From the NCBI GenBank assembly GCA_027064425.1, contig JAMOPO010000057.1, positions 62,001 through 126,000 on the forward strand: 64,000 nucleotides of DNA, given 5' to 3'. The position numbers were made by a program, and so were the translations under genes. A model generated the notes under the pieces. The model was not told the origin of the DNA. It was given only the letters and a program-made list of their open reading frames with translations, and did not search any database. The stretch is from Methanobacteriota archaeon (GTDB taxonomy: Archaea > JAADCQ01 > Methanopyri > Methanopyrales > Methanopyraceae). Shown in pieces: positions 39,668-48,080 of the stretch (positions are counted from its first letter, which is position 1; each line of letters opens with the position of its first letter).

Positions 39668-40084
39668 GTGGTCGGGGTCGACATCTCCGGGCGTCACGCC
39701 GAGGAGGACGGCCGGTATAATAGGATCACGGCGTGCGTTTCGGCCGAGGTTGACGGGTTCAACGTGTTCTCGGTCCGCGACGTGAACGTGTTCGTCGTGA
39801 GCACCCCGGAGCCTCCCAACCTGCGGACGCTCGTGGAGGAGGTTTCCAAGGCGCTCAACGGGCTGGACAAGGCGGAGGAGTTCACGGTCGTGGCCGAGCC
39901 GGGCGAGTTCTTCGGGGAGCCCGAGTGGCGCGTTTCCGCCCTGCTGGGCGTCCCGTTCAAGTACGCGGAGACGGTGGCGGAGCGTGAGGTCGTGCAGATG
40001 GCCCACAAGCTGGCCTACGGCGTTTACAAGGGTGTTAAGATGGGGTTGAAGGTTGCCAGATCGTCCCAAGGCAGTCCTGGTTGA
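39668..40084 (+). CDS. DUF2209-like archaeal protein
   Basis: A protein of 138 residues starting VVGVDISGRHAEEDGRYNRI. The Asp-rich start and beta-strand pattern (NVFVVSTPEP, EFTVVAEPGEFFGEPEWRVS) suggest a small RNase H-like or nucleotide-binding fold. It resembles the archaeal DUF2209 family of unknown function. The GTG at 39668 is chosen because GGAG lies 9 nt upstream and a TATA box lies about 50 bp upstream. It overlaps hflX by 32 bp. Confidence 0.55.
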   Translation: MVGVDISGRHAEEDGRYNRITACVSAEVDGFNVFSVRDVNVFVVSTPEPPNLRTLVEEVSKALNGLDKAEEFTVVAEPGEFFGEPEWRVSALLGVPFKYAETVAEREVVQMAHKLAYGVYKGVKMGLKVARSSQGSPG

Positions 40085-41324
40085 GCGCCTGGAGTGGGGT
40101 CAGGAGAGCCGGCTGGACGAGCTGGAGCAGCTGGCGGAGTCCGCCGGTTACGAGGTCGTTGGCAGGTTCAAGCAGCTCCGGCACGAGGACCCGAAGTACA
40201 ACATCGGTCGAGGCAAGGTGAAGGAGATCGCCGAGTTCGTCCGGGAGCACGACGCGGACAAGGTCATCTTCGAGAACGAGCTCAAGCCGGTGCAGGCGTT
40301 CAACCTGGCGGGCGAGTTCGGGGTCGAGGTCATCGACCGGTTCCAGCTGATCCTGGAGATCTTCGCGCAGCGGGCCCGGACCAAGGAGGCGAAGCTGCAG
40401 GTCAAGCTCGCCCGGCTCAAGTACGAGCTGCCTCGGGCCCGGGAGATGGTGAACCTGGCGAAGAAGGAGGAGCGGCCGGGCTTCCGCGGCCTGGGTAAGT
40501 ACGAGGCGGACAAGTACGAGGAGATGATCCGGCGGAAGATCGCGAAAATCGAGAAGAAGCTGCGGCAGATCGAGCGGGACCGCAAGCTGAAGAGGAAGCA
40601 CCGGAGGCGGCTCGGCTTCGAGCTCGTGACGCTCGCCGGCTACACCTGCGCGGGTAAGAGCACGCTGATGCGGCGGCTCACGGACGAGAAGGTTCACGTG
40701 GATGAGAAGATGTTCTCCACGCTGGACACGACCACGCGCGTGCTGAACCTGGACGGGCACAAGGTCCTGCTCACGGACACGGTCGGGTTCGTGGACAACC
40801 TGCCGCACTGGCTGGTGGAGTCGTTCAAGTCGACGCTGGAGGAGACGGCCCAGGCCGATCTGGTCCTGCTGGTCGTGGACGTGAGCGAGGAGCTGAGCGA
40901 GATAAAGCGAAAGCTACGCGTGTGCCACCGGGTGCTGGACGAGATCGGGGTCCGCTCCCCGGTCGTCACGGCGCTCAACAAGGTGGACCTCATCGGCTGG
41001 GAGGAGGCGGAGCGGAAGCTCGAGGCGCTCCAGGGGATGGTCTCGCACCCGGTCATCATCTCCGCCAAGACGGGCGAGGGCATCGACGAGCTGAAGGAGC
41101 GCCTCCGGGCCGTGTTGTCCCGGTACTGGAGGAACGTCCGCGTGCGGCTCCCCGCGGACCCGCGCAGTATGAGCGTGGTTTCCCGGCTGCACGACATGGG
41201 CAAGGTCCTGGACGAGCGGTGGTCCGAGGACGGCGTGGAGCTGTACGTGGAGGTCAGCGAGAAGGTGGTCGGGCGGATCAAGGGAATGATCGAGGACATG
41301 GGTGAGGTGGAGGTGCTCGACTGA
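40053..41324 (+). CDS. hflX: ribosome-associated GTPase HflX
   Basis: A 423-residue HflX-family GTPase. The N-terminal domain (RHEDPKYNIGRGKVKEIAEF, FENELKPVQAFNLAGEFGVE, VIDRFQLILEIFAQRARTKE) and basic coiled linker (KIEKKLRQIERDRKLKRKHR) precede the G domain. G1 is LAGYTCAGKSTLM, G3 is LLTDTVGFVDNLPHWL, G4 is TALNKVDLIG, and G5 is IISAKTGEG. HflX binds the large subunit and can split stalled ribosomes. The TTG start lies within the end of the upstream gene. In G1 a Cys replaces the Asn usual in bacterial HflX. Confidence 0.93.
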   Translation: MPDRPKAVLVERLEWGQESRLDELEQLAESAGYEVVGRFKQLRHEDPKYNIGRGKVKEIAEFVREHDADKVIFENELKPVQAFNLAGEFGVEVIDRFQLILEIFAQRARTKEAKLQVKLARLKYELPRAREMVNLAKKEERPGFRGLGKYEADKYEEMIRRKIAKIEKKLRQIERDRKLKRKHRRRLGFELVTLAGYTCAGKSTLMRRLTDEKVHVDEKMFSTLDTTTRVLNLDGHKVLLTDTVGFVDNLPHWLVESFKSTLEETAQADLVLLVVDVSEELSEIKRKLRVCHRVLDEIGVRSPVVTALNKVDLIGWEEAERKLEALQGMVSHPVIISAKTGEGIDELKERLRAVLSRYWRNVRVRLPADPRSMSVVSRLHDMGKVLDERWSEDGVELYVEVSEKVVGRIKGMIEDMGEVEVLD

Positions 41325-41332
41325 CGGGTCGA

Positions 41333-41779
41333 TCAGTCCTCGGACCGGGACTCCACGCTCTTCCGGTACCACTCCGGCACCTGGACCAGCGCGTACCCAC
41401 CGTCCGGGCCCGGCTTGCCGTCGATCTTGAAGCCCATCTTACGCAGGTCCTTGACCCGGTTGTGCACGGCCACCCGGCTCTCCCGGTTGATGAACTCCTT
41501 CAGCAGCTCCCCGCTGACGTAGTTGCCCGAGCGCGTGTATATACCGGCCTCCTTGAGGATCTGCTTCGCCTTCTTCTCGCCGACGGTCTTGGAGAGCTGG
41601 TCGAGGAGCCGGTTGGCCTCCTCCAGCACGGAGAGGATGATCAGGTGACCCGCGTCCACCTTAACCCCCTTCTCGTAGGCCCGCTTGAGGAACTCCCACA
41701 GGTCCCCGCGCGGGCGACTCTTGGCGACCCGCTCCAGCCTGAGCTGGGTCAGGGCGGCGATCTCATCGTCCCGCGCCAT
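41333..41779 (-). CDS. winged-helix DNA-binding protein
   Basis: A 148-residue protein. The N-terminal half is helical (ALTQLRLERVAKSRPRGDLW, LEEANRLLDQLSKTVGEKKA). The C-terminal half looks like a winged helix (YVSGELLKEFINRESRVAVH NRVKDLRKMGFKI, then a Gly-rich wing GKPGPDGGYALVQV). It is probably a transcription regulator. A TATA box lies 42-47 bp before the ATG, with an inverted repeat between them, consistent with autoregulation. It converges with hflX. Confidence 0.6.
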   Translation of the reverse strand: MARDDEIAALTQLRLERVAKSRPRGDLWEFLKRAYEKGVKVDAGHLIILSVLEEANRLLDQLSKTVGEKKAKQILKEAGIYTRSGNYVSGELLKEFINRESRVAVHNRVKDLRKMGFKIDGKPGPDGGYALVQVPEWYRKSVESRSED

Positions 41780-41800
41780 AGCGATTCCCCCACGTTCCGA

Positions 41801-41826
41801 CCCGTGTAACGTTTCACGGGATATAA
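41801..41826 (-). promoter_or_regulatory. TATA box and 6-bp inverted repeat at the predicted start site of the winged-helix gene
   Basis: The minus strand has TTATAT (plus-strand ATATAA, 41821-41826). Immediately downstream in transcription direction is the inverted repeat CCCGTG (41801-41806) / CACGGG (41815-41820) with an 8-nt loop containing AACGTT. The repeat would cover the transcription start region, a typical operator position for a repressor. Confidence 0.5.
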
Positions 41827-41858
41827 CTTTGGCGCGGTGAGGGGGCGTCGGGAGGGCG

Positions 41859-42500
41859 TCAGGACCGCCTCAGCTCCTGCCGCTTCTTGGCCACTCGGCG
41901 GGCCACCACCGCCTCGCCCAGCTTGAACAGGTACACGAACAGCCGCTCGATCCCGCCCATGAGCCACAGCACGTACCCGAACGTCCGATCGCTGATCTTA
42001 CGCTCGAACTCCTCCGGGGACAGGTCCCGGTCCAGCTCCCGATTAAACACCATCGTCGCCGCCTCCACGAACTCCCGCCACGAGATCCCGGGCGCGTGCT
42101 CGTGCACCTCGCGCAGCAGCTTCTCCACCGGCGTGTCGTACAGCCTGGACATCAGCTCCACCACCGACCGCAGCGTGACCACACCAACCACGCTCATGTC
42201 GTCCTCCACCAGCGGGACCAGCGTAAGGTCGGACTCCATCATCACCTCCACGGCCTCGGTGATCGGGTCCGAGGGAGCGATGGACTCCGGCCGCCTCGAG
42301 ACCTCCTCCACCCGGCCGGCACCGGCCACGAGGCCCCGGCACACGTCGTTCGAGGTCACGAGGCCCGCCAGACGGTCGGAGTCGTCCACCACGACCGCCG
42401 TGTACTCCGAGTACCGGGCGAGCTCGCGAGCGGCCTGCTCGAGGTCATCGTCCACGCGAACTTTCGGGTACTCCCGCGTTGCCCACCGCTCCGCCCTCAA
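41859..42500 (-). CDS. CBS-domain protein at the end of the eha operon
   Basis: A 213-residue protein with a CBS pair at residues of about 1-125 (YTAVVVDDSDRLAGLVTSND, LTLVPLVEDDMSVVGVVTLR), which usually bind adenosyl ligands. A C-terminal domain of unknown type with a hydrophobic segment follows (TFGYVLWLMGGIERLFVYLF). It overlaps the last polyferredoxin gene by 4 bp, so it may regulate the hydrogenase or couple it to cellular energy state; this is inference. Confidence 0.7.
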   Translation of the reverse strand: MRAERWATREYPKVRVDDDLEQAARELARYSEYTAVVVDDSDRLAGLVTSNDVCRGLVAGAGRVEEVSRRPESIAPSDPITEAVEVMMESDLTLVPLVEDDMSVVGVVTLRSVVELMSRLYDTPVEKLLREVHEHAPGISWREFVEAATMVFNRELDRDLSPEEFERKISDRTFGYVLWLMGGIERLFVYLFKLGEAVVARRVAKKRQELRRS

Positions 42501-43255
42501 CCCTCATCACCCTCCCGGACCTCGATCGCGTCCGCCGGGCAGTTGCGCGCGCACTCCGCGCACCGAATGCACCGATCGTAGTCGATCTCCGCCACGTCCC
42601 CGCGCACTTCCACGGCGTCGACCGGGCAGACCTCCACGCACACCCCGCAGCCGATGCAGGCGCTCTCGTCCAGCCTCACCTCCCGCTCGAACTCGGGAGG
42701 CTCCAGCCGCCTGCGGACTCGGATCGCGTCCACCGGGCAGGCGTGCTCACACGCCCGGCAGCCCACGCACCGGTCCAGGTCGATCTCCAGCGCCTCGAGG
42801 TCGGGCGCATCCACCGGGCAGATTTGAAGGCAGAGACCGCACTTAACGCACCTGGACTCGTCCAGTCGCGCCTCCCTGACCTCGATCTTACGGCGCACCA
42901 CCTCGACCCGCTCCAGCTCGATCTCGACCCTATCGTCCTCTACCCTCGCCTCACCGCGGACCACGCTGAGAGCGTTGACGGGGCAGGACTTCGCGCACAG
43001 GCGGCAGATCACGCAGCTCTCGTGGTCGATCTCCGGCGGCGTGGAGTGGTCGGGCTCCGAGATCGCGTCCACCGGGCACTCCTCGTAGCAGATCTTGCAG
43101 CCCACGCACCGGTCCTCGTCCACGATCACGAACTCCCGCTGCACGGGCCCGACCTCGGAGATGACGCGGCTGACCAGCTCCTCGTCCGCGTCCTCAACCC
43201 GCTCCAGCACCCTTTCAACGAGCTCCTCCACCGGGACGCTCTCACGGACGCTCAC
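42497..43255 (-). CDS. polyferredoxin with six [4Fe-4S] motifs
   Basis: A 252-residue protein. Six CxxCxxCxxxCP motifs are visible ([72 protein letters not shown]) after an acidic helical N-terminus of about 45 residues. It is probably an electron conduit to or from the Eha hydrogenase. It overlaps its neighbours by 4 bp on both sides. Confidence 0.88.
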   Translation of the reverse strand: MSVRESVPVEELVERVLERVEDADEELVSRVISEVGPVQREFVIVDEDRCVGCKICYEECPVDAISEPDHSTPPEIDHESCVICRLCAKSCPVNALSVVRGEARVEDDRVEIELERVEVVRRKIEVREARLDESRCVKCGLCLQICPVDAPDLEALEIDLDRCVGCRACEHACPVDAIRVRRRLEPPEFEREVRLDESACIGCGVCVEVCPVDAVEVRGDVAEIDYDRCIRCAECARNCPADAIEVREGDEG

Positions 43256-43686
43256 CCGGCTCCCCCCACGGGCTCAATGGCTCGGGCCGGGCACGTCCTC
43301 ACGCACTCCAGGCACCCCACGCACCGGTCCTCGTTCAGCTCGGGCGCAGCCCCCTTCTCCCCGCGGAGCGCCCCGAAGGGGCAGGAGGAGGAGCAGGCCT
43401 GGCACCCCACGCACCGCTCCTCGACCACCCGAACCCTGACCCGCGGCGCCTCCTCGAGCACCTCGACCCGGATCTCCCCGTCCCGCTCGTACGCGCGACC
43501 GAGGAGCAGGGCGCTGAAGGGGCAGGCCTCCGCGCACAGGCCGCACTTCACGCACCGGTCCTCGTCGATCCGGGCCGCACCCTCCTCCACGGTGATCGCG
43601 TCCACCGGGCACTCCCGCTCGCAGAGCCCGCAGCCCCGGCACAGCTCGGGGATCACCACCACCCGCCTAACCTCGACGCCGGTCAT
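43252..43686 (-). CDS. polyferredoxin with four [4Fe-4S] motifs
   Basis: A 144-residue protein with [36 protein letters not shown] and [12 protein letters not shown], that is, two tandem bacterial-type 2[4Fe-4S] ferredoxin units. A charged insert lies between the units ([20 protein letters not shown]). Its start lies 20 bp inside the preceding polyferredoxin gene and its stop overlaps the next gene by 4 bp. Confidence 0.87.
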   Translation of the reverse strand: MTGVEVRRVVVIPELCRGCGLCERECPVDAITVEEGAARIDEDRCVKCGLCAEACPFSALLLGRAYERDGEIRVEVLEEAPRVRVRVVEERCVGCQACSSSCPFGALRGEKGAAPELNEDRCVGCLECVRTCPARAIEPVGGAG

Positions 43687-44806
43687 CTCCGACCCCCACC
43701 TCCAGGATGAGCTCGCGGAGCGCCTCCTCAGCGGCCTTCCTCACCACCCGCCGCGCGACCTCACGCCTCAGCTTCCGGTCCAGCTCGCGCTCCAGCCTGC
43801 GCTTGAGGCGGCGCTCCCGCTCCGTCACCGCGCCGAACTCGCGCTCCGCCCGCGCCAGGAGGCACTCCCGGAGCGTCTGCAGGAAGGCGTTGCTCACCAG
43901 GACGCGCCTCACCTCACGCTCCGCGCGATCCGTGGGCACCGTCTCGATGGCGGAGGTGGGACAGGCCTCGGCGCAGAGCCCGCACCGGACGCAGTCCGTG
44001 GGCGAGATGACCGGCATTCGGGTCGCCTCCTCGAGCTCGACGGCCCCGACCGGGCAGGCCTCGTAGCAGATCCTGCAGCCGATGCACAGGTCGGGCCGGA
44101 TGAAGTAGACCTCCTCCACCCGCCTGGGGCGCGGTCGGTGATCCGGGCGCTTGAGGGCCTCGGTGGGGCAGTAGGCCGCGCAGATGTAGCAGCCGATGCA
44201 GGACTCCGGGTCCGGTTCGTCCCCGGGCACCGGCTCCGCGGCACCGGTGGGGCAGACCTCGCGGCACTTACCGCACTCGACGCACATGTCGCGGTTCAGC
44301 TCGGGCGGGTCCCTGGTCTCGAGCTCCGGCACGTCCAGCTCGACGGTCACCGCGTCGTGCGGGCACGCCTTGACGCACTCGAGGCAGCCCCGGCACGCGT
44401 CGAGGTCGATCACGTGCTCCTCGATGACCCGGCGCATGACGTCGGTTGGGCAAGCGTCCAGGCACGGTCTCTCCTCGCAGTCCTCGCAGGCGTGCAGGTC
44501 CACGCGGATGGAGCGCACCTCGGGCTCGGCGCGAGGGACGCGGACGGGCCGGACGCGGGGCTCGGTGCCGTTGAACTCGAGCTCGTAGTAACGCAGCACG
44601 CGGCGGGGGCAGGCCTGGACGCACAGGGAGCAGCCCACGCACCGGTCCTCGTCGAGCTCCACCCGCTCCCGGACCTCGATGGCATCCACCGGGCAGACCT
44701 CGGCGCACAGCCCGCAGGCGACGCACTCCTCCGACCGCTCGGGACGCGCGAAGTTGATTCGGACGTTCGCGAGCCGGTCCTCAAAGCGGAAGTGAGCCTC
44801 GGCCAC
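43667..44806 (-). CDS. polyferredoxin with eight [4Fe-4S] motifs (EhaQ-like)
   Basis: A 379-residue protein. Eight cluster motifs are seen: [38 protein letters not shown] (spaced like HycB-type sites), [48 protein letters not shown] and [12 protein letters not shown]. The C-terminal 110 residues are a long basic and acidic helix ([20 protein letters not shown]). Its position after ehaO and EhaP matches EhaQ of Methanothermobacter, which by memory has ten clusters. An electron-transfer role is likely. Confidence 0.85.
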   Translation of the reverse strand: MAEAHFRFEDRLANVRINFARPERSEECVACGLCAEVCPVDAIEVRERVELDEDRCVGCSLCVQACPRRVLRYYELEFNGTEPRVRPVRVPRAEPEVRSIRVDLHACEDCEERPCLDACPTDVMRRVIEEHVIDLDACRGCLECVKACPHDAVTVELDVPELETRDPPELNRDMCVECGKCREVCPTGAAEPVPGDEPDPESCIGCYICAAYCPTEALKRPDHRPRPRRVEEVYFIRPDLCIGCRICYEACPVGAVELEEATRMPVISPTDCVRCGLCAEACPTSAIETVPTDRAEREVRRVLVSNAFLQTLRECLLARAEREFGAVTERERRLKRRLERELDRKLRREVARRVVRKAAEEALRELILEVGVGDDRRRG

Positions 44807-44810
44807 GGGA

Positions 44811-45398
44811 TCACCCCTTGGCCTCGCGGAGGGCCTCCTTCAGGCGCTCGGCCCAGCGCTCGGAGAGCTCCTCCACGTCCATCGGGATGATCTTGATCGC
44901 GCCGGCGACCGGACACGCCTCGATGCACCGCTCGCAGAGCACGCACCGGTCCGGGTCGACCCGAGCGGTGTCATCGACCTCGATCGCGTCCGAGGGGCAG
45001 ACGTCGCGGCATCGGCCGCACCCCACGCACAGGTCCTCATCGACGACCACCCGGGCGGGCTTGGGCGGGGTGATCCGCTCCTCCACCTCCCGGGTCAGCG
45101 CGCCGACCTCGATCGCCCCTACGGGGCAGACCTCGGCGCACAGCCCGCACCGGATGCACCGCTCGCGGTGGACGACGGGCCCCCGGTCCGTGATCTCGAG
45201 GGCGGGGGGCTGGTCGTCGGACTCGCCGACCGGGCAGGCGTCCGCGCAGGCCCCGCAGTTGACGCACCGGTCGAGGTCGATGATGGGGAAGTCCCGGAAG
45301 CGGCGCGGGCGGTCCCTAATCTTGCGGGGGGAGTGGGCGTCGAGCAGCCGCTTGCCGCCCTTCCGGGTCAGGATGTTGCTCAGGTAGTCCGGGAGCAC
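44811..45398 (-). CDS. ehaP: Eha-associated polyferredoxin with four [4Fe-4S] motifs (EhaP-like)
   Basis: A 195-residue protein directly after the hydrogenase large subunit. Motifs are [36 protein letters not shown] and CVLCERCIEACP. The N-terminus (LPDYLSNILTRKGGKRLLDA) resembles the NuoI/EchF-type membrane-proximal helix that docks onto the hydrogenase module. The GTG at 45398 is chosen because conserved sequence begins there; it overlaps ehaO by 19 bp. Confidence 0.82.
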   Translation of the reverse strand: MLPDYLSNILTRKGGKRLLDAHSPRKIRDRPRRFRDFPIIDLDRCVNCGACADACPVGESDDQPPALEITDRGPVVHRERCIRCGLCAEVCPVGAIEVGALTREVEERITPPKPARVVVDEDLCVGCGRCRDVCPSDAIEVDDTARVDPDRCVLCERCIEACPVAGAIKIIPMDVEELSERWAERLKEALREAKG

Positions 45399-46606
45399 GC
45401 CCGGATCACCTCCCGCGCGCGTCCCTCGTAGAGAACTTTGCCGCGCCTCTCGTCGACGACCACGAACCGCTCGTTGCAGGCGACGCACGGGTCCAGGCTC
45501 GCGTAGGTGGCGACGGCGTCGGCGATGCTGGGGCACCCTGGGGCGATCGCCTCCAGGACCCGGATGTTGGGGACGGAAGGCGTGCGGATGGTGACGCGCC
45601 GGACGACCCCTCCCGGGGAGATCTCCATGTCGTAGACGAGCTCACCCCGGGGAGCCTCGACCCGGTTGTCCACGTGACCGCCGCGGATCTCCAGCTCGCG
45701 GCGGTGCTCCCCCTCCGGCAGCTCGTCCACGATCCGCTCGATGAGGTCGATGGATTGGAGGCACTCATCGTACCGGAGGAGGATTCGAGCCAGGTTGTCG
45801 CCCCGCCTGCGGGACACGGGCTTGAACCCGAGCTCGGGGTACACGGGTTCCTGGAGCCGCATGTCGGACTCTGGGACGCCGGAGGCGCGGGCCTGGGGCC
45901 CGACGACGCGGTACCTCCGGACGTGCTCCCTCGTGATCACGCCCACGCCGCGCGAGCGGAGCTTGATGAGGGGGTCCGTCTGGGCGATCCGGCGGTACGT
46001 TTTCACGTCCTCCCTCACCTCTTCGAGGGTCTCGAGTACGCGCTCCAGCTGCTCCTCCGTGACGTCGACCCGTACCCCGCCCACGACGTTCCAGCCGGTG
46101 AGGATGCGGTTGCCCGTGATCTCCTCGATGCAGTCGAGGACCCGCTCCCGCGTGTTCATGTTCCACACGAACATCGTCTCGTGCTCGATGGAGTAGAAGT
46201 ACGCCGCGTTGGCGATCAGGTGGGACTGGATGCGGTCCAGCTCCTGCACGAGCACGCGCAGGAACAGGCCCCTAGGGGCGGGCTCGCCCTCCGCCACGCG
46301 CTCGACGCCGCCGACGAAGCACATGTTGTGGGCGTGCGAGCAGATCCCGCAGACGCGCTCCGCCAGGAACGCGGCCTTCTGCCACGGCATCCCCTCCATG
46401 ATCTTCTCGATCCCGCGGTGGCAGTACCCCATCTCCACCTTGCAGTCGACGACCTCCTCCCCGCGCACGGCCAGCTTGATGCGCAGCGGCTCCTTGAGGA
46501 TGGGGTGGTTGGGCCCGATGGGCACCTTGTGCGAGATGGGAACCTCCTCGCCCGTCTCCACGTCCACCACGCGCACGTTGCCCTCGCCCTTACGCCTCCG
46601 CTCCAT
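45380..46606 (-). CDS. ehaO: energy-converting [NiFe] hydrogenase A large subunit EhaO
   Basis: The catalytic subunit of a group 4 membrane-bound [NiFe] hydrogenase that uses the ion gradient to reduce ferredoxin with H2 for the first step of methanogenesis. Ni ligands are visible as RVCGICSHAHNMC near residue 85 and DPCVACNER near the C-terminus. About 30 residues follow the last Cys pair and may be removed by a maturation protease. The ATG at 46606 follows GGGGTGAG; a GTG at 46615 is an alternative. It overlaps ehaN by 17 bp. Confidence 0.93.
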   Translation of the reverse strand: MERRRKGEGNVRVVDVETGEEVPISHKVPIGPNHPILKEPLRIKLAVRGEEVVDCKVEMGYCHRGIEKIMEGMPWQKAAFLAERVCGICSHAHNMCFVGGVERVAEGEPAPRGLFLRVLVQELDRIQSHLIANAAYFYSIEHETMFVWNMNTRERVLDCIEEITGNRILTGWNVVGGVRVDVTEEQLERVLETLEEVREDVKTYRRIAQTDPLIKLRSRGVGVITREHVRRYRVVGPQARASGVPESDMRLQEPVYPELGFKPVSRRRGDNLARILLRYDECLQSIDLIERIVDELPEGEHRRELEIRGGHVDNRVEAPRGELVYDMEISPGGVVRRVTIRTPSVPNIRVLEAIAPGCPSIADAVATYASLDPCVACNERFVVVDERRGKVLYEGRAREVIRACSRTT

Positions 46607-47069
46607 CCGCCTCACCCCGGCGGGACTCCCACGAGCGGAAGAGGCGCGGGACGACCTCCACGATGGCGGAGACGATCTCCTCCGGGCGCGGAGGACAGCC
46701 GGGCACCTCCGCGTCCACGGGGATCACCTCCCGGACCGGCCCGCAGACGCGCCCGCCGTTCTGGTTGAAGATCCCGCCGGAGCAGGCGCACGCGCCCACG
46801 GCCACCACGGCCTTGGGCTCGGGCACCTTCCGGTACAGGCGCTTCAGCTTCTCCCTCCACTGATACGTGACGGGCCCCGTGACGATCAGCACGTCGCTTT
46901 TCCTCGGATTGTTGTGGTAGTAAATCCCATACTGCTCCAGGTCGTACCGGTACGTGTAGCAGGCCAGGATCTCGATGTCGCAGCCGTTGCACCCGCCGGT
47001 GTTCACCACCGTGACGTGGATCGAGCGGGAGCGCACGAACCCCTTCAACCGCTCCAGCAGGGACCGCAA
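46590..47069 (-). CDS. ehaN: energy-converting hydrogenase A small subunit EhaN
   Basis: A 159-residue NuoB-like hydrogenase small subunit holding the proximal [4Fe-4S] cluster. Ligands are in NTGGCNGCDIEILACYTYRY, AVVAVGACACSGGIFNQNGG and VPGCPPRPEEIVSAIVEV. SDVLIVTGPVTYQWREKLKR is the conserved family stretch. A TTG start is immediately adjacent to the ehaM stop. Confidence 0.93.
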   Translation of the reverse strand: MRSLLERLKGFVRSRSIHVTVVNTGGCNGCDIEILACYTYRYDLEQYGIYYHNNPRKSDVLIVTGPVTYQWREKLKRLYRKVPEPKAVVAVGACACSGGIFNQNGGRVCGPVREVIPVDAEVPGCPPRPEEIVSAIVEVVPRLFRSWESRRGEADGAEA

Positions 47070-47507
47070 CTACACGATCCCCCGGTCCCGCAGGGAGAGG
47101 AACGCGCTCAGCAGCTTCTCCCGGTCGAGCTCCACGGGCTCCTTGCCCTCGTGGATCCGCAGCAGCTCCCGCCTCAGCTCCTCCCGGAGCTCGCCCTCGC
47201 TCACGGCATCGATCAGGAGCAGGAGCGTGGCCTCCTCGTCCAGGTTCTCCGCCAGCCGCTCCACCTGCTCCAGCTCGCAGTGCAGGCCGTAGAGGCCCGA
47301 GCAGGACCGGGCCCGGGTGAGAACGGATCGGACCTGATCCTCCTCCACGTCCAGCGCCTCGGCGAGGCGCTTGACGACGTCCCGATCGTAGGCGTAGCTC
47401 TTCAGGATCCACCGCTTCACGCGCAGCACGACCTCCTCGTCCTCGGCGTAGAGCTCCTCCAAATCCCCCTCCGTCAGCCCCTTGCGACGGGTGAGGAGCC
47501 TCAGCAT
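47070..47507 (-). CDS. ehaM: EhaM-like soluble helical subunit (DUF1959 type)
   Basis: A 145-residue soluble helical protein (LRVKRWILKSYAYDRDVVKR, CSGLYGLHCELEQVERLAEN, ELREELRRELLRIHEGKEPV) in the position of EhaM between the small membrane subunits and ehaN. Its likely membership of DUF1959 is from memory of the Methanothermobacter operon. The role in the complex is unknown. The ATG at 47507 overlaps the ehaL stop by 7 bp. Confidence 0.65.
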   Translation of the reverse strand: MLRLLTRRKGLTEGDLEELYAEDEEVVLRVKRWILKSYAYDRDVVKRLAEALDVEEDQVRSVLTRARSCSGLYGLHCELEQVERLAENLDEEATLLLLIDAVSEGELREELRRELLRIHEGKEPVELDREKLLSAFLSLRDRGIV

Positions 47508-47833
47508 CCGATCACCTCCGCGCCCCGGTGGGCGAGGAGTATCGAGCAGAAGAGGATCAGGCCCAGCGCGGTCTCGATCCTCCCGTAACCGGGGCGCATG
47601 TTCAGCACGTAGCCCGCCAGGAACGCGCCCGCGCACAGGCCCAGCGGTCTCCACTTCAGCCAGGACACGGCGAGGGTCGCCCAGCCGAGCAGGGCGAGCG
47701 GGAGGGCGATGGGGTCGAGGCGGCGCTCTCGGAAGATCTCCCGGTAGACCCGGTAACTGTACTCGAGGCCGACCAGGGAGCCGGCAATGAAGGCGGCCAC
47801 CGCGCCCAGGATGGCGAGCTCCTCCGGGTTCAT
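47501..47833 (-). CDS. ehaL: EhaL-like membrane subunit
   Basis: A 110-residue membrane protein with three to four helices (LAILGAVAAFIAGSLVGLEY, DPIALPLALLGWATLAVSWL, LGLCAGAFLAGYVLNM, LGLILFCSILLAHRGAEVI). It is assigned by position in the operon and size. It overlaps ehaK by 4 bp and ehaM by 7 bp. Confidence 0.65.
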   Translation of the reverse strand: MNPEELAILGAVAAFIAGSLVGLEYSYRVYREIFRERRLDPIALPLALLGWATLAVSWLKWRPLGLCAGAFLAGYVLNMRPGYGRIETALGLILFCSILLAHRGAEVIGC

Positions 47834-48069
47834 AGGTGCCCCACCCGCAGCACGTGGAGGCAGGCTAGGAAGATCGCCACCACGGCCAGGACCACGGCGA
47901 CCTCCTCGGCGCGGTGCACCAGCTCGTACGTTCGACCGCAGGTGGCGAGGAGCAGGGTGATCGCGAGGAGGATCAGGGCGCCGACCCGGGCCTGCGCCGA
48001 GTGCTCCGCGGCCGCTATACCGACCATCGCGAGCATCGAGGCGGTGATCGCGAGCAGGTGCGGTCGCAC
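47830..48069 (-). CDS. ehaK: EhaK-like small membrane subunit
   Basis: A 79-residue protein with three hydrophobic helices (LLAITASMLAMVGIAAA, VGALILLAITLLLATCGRTY, VAVVLAVVAIFLACLHVL). The GTG at 48069 is preceded by GGGGGGAGG, an excellent ribosome-binding site, which decides the start over the longer upstream frame. It is assigned by position after ehaJ. Confidence 0.65.
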   Translation of the reverse strand: MRPHLLAITASMLAMVGIAAAEHSAQARVGALILLAITLLLATCGRTYELVHRAEEVAVVLAVVAIFLACLHVLRVGHL

Positions 48070-48080
48070 GGTCCTCCCCC

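Noticed and set aside
42479-44890. 800-codon plus-strand open frame opposite the polyferredoxins
   Set aside because: Antisense shadow of repeated Cys codons; the minus-strand ferredoxin motifs are unambiguous.
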